The notes under the pieces were generated by a model that was given only the letters and a program-made list of their open reading frames with translations, made no database searches and was not told the DNA's origin. A stretch of DNA of 64,000 nt from Ascarosepion bandense (taxonomy: Eukaryota > Mollusca > Cephalopoda > Sepiida > Sepiidae). The stretch spans positions 3,020,001 through 3,084,000 of the forward strand of contig JBBBDQ010000403.1 of the NCBI GenBank assembly GCA_037127315.1. Reading direction: 5' to 3'. Positions 57,621-64,000 of the stretch are shown here, piece after piece; the stretch's first letter is position 1, and each line of letters opens with the position of its first letter. Position numbers and translations under genes: made by a program.

Positions 57621-58078
57621 TTCATGAACTTAACTTGATTGGAAGGCCTCGATATTCAAGAAGAACCATGCAGTATATCATTAGCCAAGAATTGGGGAAC
57701 TTAGAAAAAGAGAGAGAATGTTTTGGTTTTCTCCATTTTCTAAGGTTTATGTTAGGCATTAATCTATGTGATGCACTAGCTCCTTCACACAGTGGAAGGA
57801 AGGACTTGAATAACCCAAAGAAATGAATTCAAAAACATTCATGAAAACACTTTGTAAACATTTCAGTACACAAATATAAGTCATACTAAGATGCAATACA
57901 TAAATTAATATTTACTAAATCTTTTTATCCACCTATGATATGCATTAAGCACCAACTGAATGTTCTCACCAACAAGCTATCACAGGATCTTCAAAGACCT
58001 CTTAAGACATAAATAAATTAGAGAGATTTTTTAAATTGTAATAATCTCTTGCTATAATAAATATTTTTACTTTTGTAG
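57621..58078. other. Intron 13, last part
   Basis: No recognised element; AT-rich, ending in a normal pyrimidine tract and the E14 acceptor. Confidence 0.4.
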
Positions 58079-58189
58079 CCAACCCATGTGGACTTCAGCC
58101 ATGCAAAAATGGGGCAAAATGTTTTAATGATGACACCAAATTCAAATGTATTTGCACAGCAGGCTTCATGGGAAAAACCTGCATTGAAC
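58079..58189 (+). CDS. EGF-like exon E14 (block 4, type P2)
   Basis: EGF module, acceptor tatttttacttttgtag, donor c|gtgagt. Reads N-P-C-G-L-Q-P-C-K-N-G-A-K-C, then CFNDDTKFKCIC and TAGFMGKTC. P2 signature T-K-F with an aliphatic residue between Cys4 and Cys5 (I-C for V-C). Its end GFMGKTC looks like P3, perhaps from local gene conversion with the neighbouring P3 exon. Confidence 0.94.
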
Positions 58190-58424
58190 GTGAGTTAATA
58201 CTTTTATTATTGTCATTATTTTAAATTCCAGATTAGAAACTTTTATCATTGTCTCAAAGAACTATGTTGCAAGTAAAAAATGTAGACATGAAATGTTGTA
58301 ATTAAAAGCCTTTGTTTGTTTGATTGTTTGATTGCATCATATCAAATCCTAATGAGCCATTTAATGCTAAAATTCACTTTTTGGCAAAGTTTTAAATTTG
58401 TTTTTAATTTTTTTTCTTATTGGT

Positions 58425-59025
58425 TATTACATAAAGTTTTTGATTACCAAAAAAAATTTGAAAAAATTTCAATATTTAAACAATTTTAGAGGGGGCTCAG
58501 TTTTTCATACAACGTTATAGTAAATTAGTCCTCCATTTTGGAATCACTTGCATTGGGGTTATATTGTTTTGTTTTATTTTTTTTGGACGAGTTGTTGCTC
58601 TTGTTTTTGTCTTTTTCAAGTTTTCTTAAGTTCTTATGATGGCATCTTCCTCGGAAACTACAAGAATGGCTTTATTCAAAAATTTCACAAAAGATGCAGT
58701 TGTTGAATATGCACAAGCAAAAAAGTTACTTAAACAGGATCGATTTACTATAAGATTGTATGAAAAACTGAGTCCCTACTCCTAAAATTGTTTAAATATT
58801 GCAATGTTTCCAAATTTCTTTTGTCAATCGGAAAATTTAGGGTTTAATTGATGAGATTGCACTGAAAAAAGTAAAAAAAAATTGATAATCAACCAATTTA
58901 CAGGTGGTGGTAATGTCATACCAGCAAGTGGTTCCAAAATGGAGGATCAATTTACTGTAACATTGTATGAAAAACTGAGACCACCACCTAAAACTGTTGA
59001 AATATTGAAATTTTTCCAAAACAAA
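58425..59025. mobile_element. Long-inverted-repeat element, copy 2
   Basis: Same element as 32163: arms with taaagtttttgattacc, ctcagtttttcatacaac and ccattttggaatcacttg, inverted at 58745-59020. The middle holds a short ORF from about 58637 (M-A-S-S-S-E-T-T-R-M-A-L-F-K-N-F-T-K, then DAVVEYAQAKKLLKQDRF), here free of stops for about 47 codons. The right end is shorter than in copy 1. Confidence 0.8.
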
Positions 59026-59180
59026 AAGGAAAAAGAGAGACAGAGGAAATAAAGAAATGATATTTTCAAATTTTCTTTTTCAAAAATAACATTTATTACC
59101 ATCATTATTAACTATCTGATTAGACATTGTTTTTTTGATGTCGAAACAAAATGTACACTTTTGTAGTAAATTATAATTTG

Positions 59181-59684
59181 TTGTTGGTCAGTTGTTTTGT
59201 TTTTATGGCAAATCAACCTTGGTGGGTCATTTATTGCCAACAAAACTTTATTTATTTATTGCTGGTAATACCTTTTTTCTTTCAACAATTTATTGTTGTT
59301 TTTTTTTAATATGTATCTAGTAATACATTTTTCTTTTCGAGTATCAAGATTCATTGGGATTTGTTTTCTTTTTTAAATGTAGGGTCCCCAATTCCTACCC
59401 TTGTTATTTAACCCAAAACTGGAGGGAAGGGACGGATTAATACCTTTCCCGAGGGTACCAGTGCTTAAGTGAATGCAGGATATTCAACTGGAATTTGAAC
59501 TCGGTTCACCGATTTCTATTTATGAGCTGATATCCACTGCACCACAATGCACATCTGTCACTATACGCTTACAGCACCTAGTATTCCCAAGCGGTCACCC
59601 ATCTAAATACTGACCAGGCTCAACATTGCTTAACTTCGGTGATCGAGCGAGAACTGGTGTATTCAACACGATAGGCTGTAAGCC
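59181..59684 (-). mobile_element. 5S rRNA/tRNA composite SINE, copy 3
   Basis: Flanked by the perfect 10 bp duplication ttataatttg (59171-59180 and 59685-59694). The 5S-like head at the right end (gtattcccaagcggtcac, tactgaccaggctc, taacttcggtgatcgag in reverse complement). It sits inside another interspersed repeat (aaaatgtacacttttgtag ... tatgttctaaac), also seen at 14560. Confidence 0.93.
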
Positions 59685-59694
59685 TTATAATTTG

Positions 59695-60590
59695 TATATG
59701 TTCTAAACTATAACTTAAGCCCCCTTTAGAAATTCTGGCTGGAAGATATACCCGACCGATAGGACGTACATTCCAACAGATAATACCATTAATCAACAAT
59801 TTCGCACTTACACACCAGATTCTTCGAGGGTCAAACGGTCAAAAACGAGAGACACATTAACTTAATTACCAATAACCCCAACCAACCCCCACAACAACAA
59901 CGAACCAAATATAAACAGAGAATGATTCCAAACATTTATTTCTCCCAATGATGTGTTTGGGTTCCAAACACTGAAACAGCCATATGATTGTAGAGAGGAG
60001 AACATATATAGAAGAAATTATGTACATGTTCTAAAACATAATTTATAATAAATACTCACAGCTTTATACATCATATATCGAGCACTGTTTTAAATTAATG
60101 TTTTGGACAGAAAAAAAATTTTTCTTTTTTCTCTCCTCATTCTATACTCACTCGGATATATATATATATATATATATATTGGTAAATTGTCACCATTTTA
60201 TATTTTTGATTTTGTGAATGTGTGTTATGTGTTTATCATTTTATTGAATGCACAGTATAATAGAGTCCATTGGGTACAATTTGCGATCAAATAAACACCA
60301 AAATGCAATTCACTATGCCAGAAATTTGAAAATGGCATGGTGTACTGCTTGACATTGTAAGTTCCAATAAAATACATTTCAGGGTGTTTGAGTGTCAGTC
60401 TGAGGAAGGCAGAGAATTCGGAAAAAGTTAGATGAGCTAATGGTGATTATGAAGGTACAGCAGCTTTGAAAACTAATTCTGGTTATTCTGATAAGAAAAG
60501 AATTTAGGAAAGAGATCCAGGTTATGATTGGAAACAATCCTTCCAAGTCAATTATGTCTATAGCCAGGGAGTTAGTCCTGCCCTGGGTTG
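59695..60590. other. Intron 14, middle
   Basis: No gene. A TA run at 60158-60179. The interspersed phrase gagcactgttttaaattaatg at 60080. Confidence 0.45.
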
Positions 60591-60594
60591 TTGA

Positions 60595-60950
60595 CCACTG
60601 CTGTAGCCTGGTACTGAACTCCCAACTCTTTGGGTCATGTCACTGGAACTAACCAACGTCTATATTCACTGAGCCATGTGTCAATACCAGGCTACACCAG
60701 CAATGAACAAATAACTCAGAGAGTTAAGTTAAAGGGAGATAACTACCAGAAATGGCTTTGCACATGGAATGAGAATGATATACTCCAGTGATTGTAATAA
60801 AGGGTTTGGTTCGAAATTCCTAGCAGCTGAAGAAGTTCAGAGTGTACAATGGCCAAATTGTTGTAAAAATGACAATAAAGATGAGGACAATAGTCCAAAT
60901 AATGAAAATAGTGTAAATACTACCTCATTTCAGGAGTATAGATAAATATT
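60595..60950 (+). mobile_element. Family-3 SINE with an inverted duplicate head
   Basis: 60595-60680 is an inverted tRNA-like head (gagccatgtgtc end). From about 60680 a plus body follows without a break: ataccaggctacaccagc, acatggaatgagaatgatat, ctgaagaagttcagag, gacaataaagatgagg. It shows the uninterrupted order of the copy split at 17274. Confidence 0.75.
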
Positions 60951-61069
60951 TTTTTTTAGATTGTACTTTTTAAACAGAAGAAATATAACCAGTTATTTCC
61001 TGATAATTAAATGTTGGATAATTTTGAGAAAAGACACTATTATTGCAATAGGTGTTCAGTCAGATTTTT

Positions 61070-61185
61070 GCAGGGAAAGAGTAATAGATGAAATGATTGG
61101 CTACATAATGAGAAAAAGAACTTGGAGAATTTGACACTCACAGGAAGTATTGAAACCCAGAGGAGCAAAAGAAAAAAGGGTAGGA
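61070..61185 (+). mobile_element. RTE-like LINE scrap
   Basis: ggctacataatgagaaaaag then acttggagaatttgacactc parallels the F-L-G-H-V-M-K-K-E-S-L-E-N-L coding stretch at 63680-63730. Confidence 0.5.
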
Positions 61186-61433
61186 AGTTGTGAAGAGCCA
61201 TAATTGTTTATATCCCAAACGAACATGTTATATTCAATTGCTACTGCATAGATGGCATTAACAAAGAATTTAATTTTCTCATTTGTTTTTATTAAAGGAG
61301 ATGGACAGAAATGTCAGCTTGAATTCTAAGCAGCTGCCAAAGAAAAGACTTTAAGAAAATGCATCTTGTTCATTGGTTTAGCTTCTCTCCATGGGTGGGT
61401 CTTAGTCTGTCCTTGAACCTGTGTGTAAAAAGT

Positions 61434-61668
61434 GTCAGTCAGTTAAGTGCCATACGTGATACACGCTTGGGCGATCATGTCTCTTTTGAGACATGACTGA
61501 CTGGGCAGAAAATTCTCCTGCAGTAGTTTGCCATTACTTTCTGTGGTAGACTGGTTGCCAGCCAAGGCTATAGAACCCAATCTGTCCTGTTATTTACCTA
61601 TAACTGGAGGGAAGAGACGGATTAATATCTTTCCCAAGGATATTTGCGTGTGAGTGAATGCAGAAAAT
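61434..61668 (-). mobile_element. tRNA-derived SINE, family 1, head missing
   Basis: Minus copy with tail (gtcagtcagttaagtgcc) and body to gcgtgtgagtgaatgca. The tRNA head is lost. Confidence 0.87.
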
Positions 61669-62293
61669 TTGTGCAAATACCCAAGCAAGCAGTAGGAAGT
61701 GTACCAATTCTTAAAAATTCTTGTGGTGCTCTGTTGAATTTGTCCCATTTTGGACTTATATCTAAAATACAGACAAAAGCAATCTATTGCTGTCAGAATG
61801 CAATGCCCACAAGATAGTCTAACCAAATGCTAATCGCCCTGGATTTTTCATTCTGTGAAAGAAGTTATTTAGACTATTTAAAAAAACAAAGAAGACAGCC
61901 ATGTCTTTTCATATAGACTAGTGTAACTGTATCATCAAAAATGACAGCATGTATATATAGAGTATAATTGCATTCTGTCCAATGAAAAGGAAAATACATA
62001 AAAAAGGAATAATCTGTTAACACATTGACTACATATTAGCATGCATGTGTACCAATACTCATATCTGAGCATTACCTGATCAACAACACTTCCCATGCTA
62101 TTTGTACATGCAGTCAACTAAGCCTTCATGCACTCCTAACAAAAATTAATCTGAGAATTTCCAAATTTTGTCAATGTGTTAAAGTAGAAAATTATAGCTT
62201 AAGACTGTATCATAATTGCTACATTTACCAGTAAGTTGCTAAATTTTCCCTTTATTAAAACTGAAATGTTGCTCACAAAACACAGAGAGAGAA

Positions 62294-62296
<3 letters not shown>
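61669..62296. other. Intron 14, late part
   Basis: No recognised gene or element. Open frames here are short and unsupported. Confidence 0.4.
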
Positions 62297-62336
<40 letters not shown>

Positions 62337-62490
62337 CATCTGCAGACAGATCTGTTTTGCTGTATCACAGCTCATCAGTACAGTTAGACTCCGATTGTTC
62401 CCTAACCCAGGCTCGAAACCCGACTGAACTGGCATCAGTCGGCGACTCTACCCCTGGGCCACGGGGTTGTTCGGTGGAAGGAGGCAGTCT
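62297..62490 (-). mobile_element. tRNA-derived SINE, family 2, with TA microsatellite tail
   Basis: In reverse: ccgtggcccaggggtagag (A box), cgggtttcgagcctgg (B box), ctaactgtactgatgagctg, tail into (TA)n at 62297-62333. Its tRNA-like head is the best preserved in the window. Not a tRNA gene, because the 3' part continues as SINE body. Confidence 0.85.
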
Positions 62491-62563
62491 TTTTTAGCGC
62501 ATATCATATTACGCGCCCAGTAGTCAGAGTGCTCCAATTCATTTTTAATGAATGAGCGATGCG

Positions 62564-62753
62564 TTTTCATTTTTAAACAAGTTCTTTTGCTACTTTGGTT
62601 TCCACCATGAGTGGTTTCTTCAGGTGATTTTTAATAGCTAGTAGTTATAATAGTATAATATTAATATTGTAATATTAATAGTTATTAATAATTGCTTGAA
62701 GAAACCACTCATGGTGGAAACCAAGGTAGCAAAATAACTCATTTAAAAATGAA
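62564..62753. repeat. Inverted repeat, ~70 bp arms around an AT loop
   Basis: Left arm has tttcatttttaaa, gctactttggtttccacc and gagtggtttcttca. The right arm has the reverse complements (tgaagaaaccactc, ggtggaaaccaaggtagc, tttaaaaatgaaa). The loop is pure AT-rich (ataatattaatattg). A foldback MITE is likely. Confidence 0.88.
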
Positions 62754-62858
62754 AAATATTCAAATGTTCTACAATATAATTATATAGAACGCTTTTTAAT
62801 ACAAATTTGTACTGGTCGCACCCTATTTGGACCAAAAACTAAGTATTAAACAATCAAT

Positions 62859-62891
<33 letters not shown>

Positions 62892-63196
62892 TACACATGA
62901 TGGCTTCTATACATAGTATATGATTGCAGACATGAAGAAAGCTGTAGAATAGGTCAGCCAAAAGGTTGTGTTGACAAAGATACATAAATAACAAGTTTAA
63001 TCATCTGAAAAATTCTTTTGGTTGAAATTTTTATTTTAAATTCTATTTTATTAAATTTGGGCAAGTGACAAATTAAATGTAAGTATTAATCACATAATGT
63101 TTTTATTTTCTATAAATTGGTTTTATGCAATTATTTTCTGTAGTTTGTCTTATTTTCAACCAAATATTTAATCTTATTTAATTTTCTTTGCTGCAG

Positions 63197-63307
63197 CTAA
63201 TCCATGTGGATTGAAACCATGTAAGAATGGAGCTGAATGCACAAATCATGGAACTGAATTCACATGTACATGCAAGCCTGGATTCATGGGAAAAACTTGT
63301 ATTGAAA
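63197..63307 (+). CDS. EGF-like exon E15 (block 4, type P3)
   Basis: EGF module, acceptor tttctttgctgcag, donor a|gtgagt. Reads [14 protein letters not shown], then [12 protein letters not shown] and [10 protein letters not shown]3 signature T-E-F and GFMGKTC; nearest to E9 and E6. The preceding intron aligns with that before E6. The phase-1 donor (a|) shows the protein continues past the window. Confidence 0.94.
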
Positions 63308-63364
63308 GTGAGTCAAATTTATTATGAATATGAGTGATAGAGACATCATGAATTTACTGGATTG

Positions 63365-63830
63365 TTATGTGATCTCTGTCCTCCAGTATGGCAGTGAATG
63401 CTGGACAATCCCCTCAAAGATGAAACAACTGCTGAGGATAGCATGAAGCAAACATGTAAACAATGATGAGGTTCTGAAGAGGTGATTTTCTAAGCACAGC
63501 TTAGATGTAGCACAAAGCCAAAAGTATAGGACACCAAGTGAGAATCAAACTCACTACTTAATTCTAACGATTGCTAAAGCTTGCTAACCATTATACCATG
63601 TCGAGGTGCCCAATAAGGTTTTGGAAAAGACGTAAATGAAAAGAACATTTATACTTACAATCAGGAAGGGACAGCTGAAGTTTCTAGGACATGTAATGAA
63701 GAAGGAGAGCTTGGAGAATCTAATACTCACAGGATGGATAGATAGAATGAAAGACAGGAGAGATATCAAGAAGAAAAGTGTAAAGATCGATGAGGGATAG
63801 GAGTGAGTGGAAGTCCAAGATTGACGATGT
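63365..63830 (+). pseudogene. RTE-like LINE RT C-terminus
   Basis: V-I-S-V-L-Q-Y-G-S-E-C-W-T-I-P-S-K-M-K-Q, then after a gap I-R-K-G-Q-L-K-F-L-G-H-V-M-K-K-E-S-L-E-N and L-I-L-T-G-W-I-D-R-M-K. Frameshifted and stopped; same family as 12590 and 52510. Confidence 0.82.
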
Positions 63831-63889
63831 CCTAAAAAAGAAAAAATAACTTAAAAGAGAAAAAATTAACTAAATTGGCAGCAGTTTCA

Positions 63890-64000
63890 TTTTTTTTTTT
63901 TAATCATATCACCCCAAGCAAGGCAGTCCACTGCCACTATAGCGCAGGGGGTTACATAGAGCAATTGGGTATAGGAAATGTCAGAGGGAGGGTGATAGAC
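63890..64000 (-). mobile_element. LINE 3' end, minus, cut by the window edge
   Basis: T-run, then aatcatatcaccccaagc, aggcagtccactgccac: the reverse of the recurring gtggcagtggaatgcc ... ttggggtgaaatgatt 3' end. Confidence 0.85.

Noticed and set aside
62390..62465. tRNA gene on the minus strand
   Set aside because: Good A and B boxes, but the 3' side continues as SINE body and a related copy at 19968 shares that body.

Overview
The window looks like part of the genome of a mollusc, most probably a coleoid cephalopod (octopus-like). That is an inference. It rests on one large animal gene with small exons and introns of up to 7 kb that are packed with tRNA-derived SINEs, worn LINE fragments, mariner elements, solo LTRs and minisatellites. 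No bacterial-type operon, rRNA gene or CRISPR array is seen.

The only convincing gene runs left to right through the whole window and is open at both ends. I find 15 exons (E1-E15, from 1983 to 63307). Each is exactly 111 bp, each is a phase 1-1 exon, and each encodes one complete EGF-like domain spaced C-x4-C-x5-C-x8-C-x-C-x8-C. All junction codons are sense codons, so E1-E15 join into 15 consecutive EGF modules without a stop. No signal-peptide exon or certain terminal exon is present. The product is a secreted or membrane EGF-repeat protein of fibropellin/Notch-like style; the orthologue cannot be named from this window. E1-E3 are divergent modules. E4-E15 show a period of three (types P1, P2, P3 repeated four times), as if a three-exon block had been tandemly duplicated.

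Layout. 1-1980: an ~85 bp minisatellite made of the 3' splice site and first half of E1. 2094-13407: introns 1-3, with SINEs, a solo LTR, a retroelement ORF piece, a dead mariner and an RTE-like LINE piece. 13519-26614: introns 4-5, with a foldback MITE, a Penelope-like GIY-YIG piece, nested SINEs, a ~357 bp TA tract, and a foldback element split by an internally repeated LTR-like insertion. 26726-33963: introns 6-7, with a ~145 bp tandem repeat, head-to-head LINE fragments, two decayed EGF exons and a long-inverted-repeat element. 34075-40727: intron 8, with a Tc1-like ~247 bp array, a mariner whose interior holds ~39 copies of a 54 bp minisatellite, and a 28 bp minisatellite. 40839-40941: a 103 bp intron between E9 and E10. 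41053-48129: intron 10, with a second solo LTR, a segmental duplication and a possible alternative terminal exon. 48241-64000: introns 11-15, with SINEs, LINEs, a third solo LTR inserted inside a LINE, a 5S/tRNA composite SINE and foldbacks.

The gene has apparently grown by block duplication of exons, and its introns are an archive of transposon insertions. Several elements are dated relative to each other by nesting, by target-site duplications, or by an empty paralogous site.
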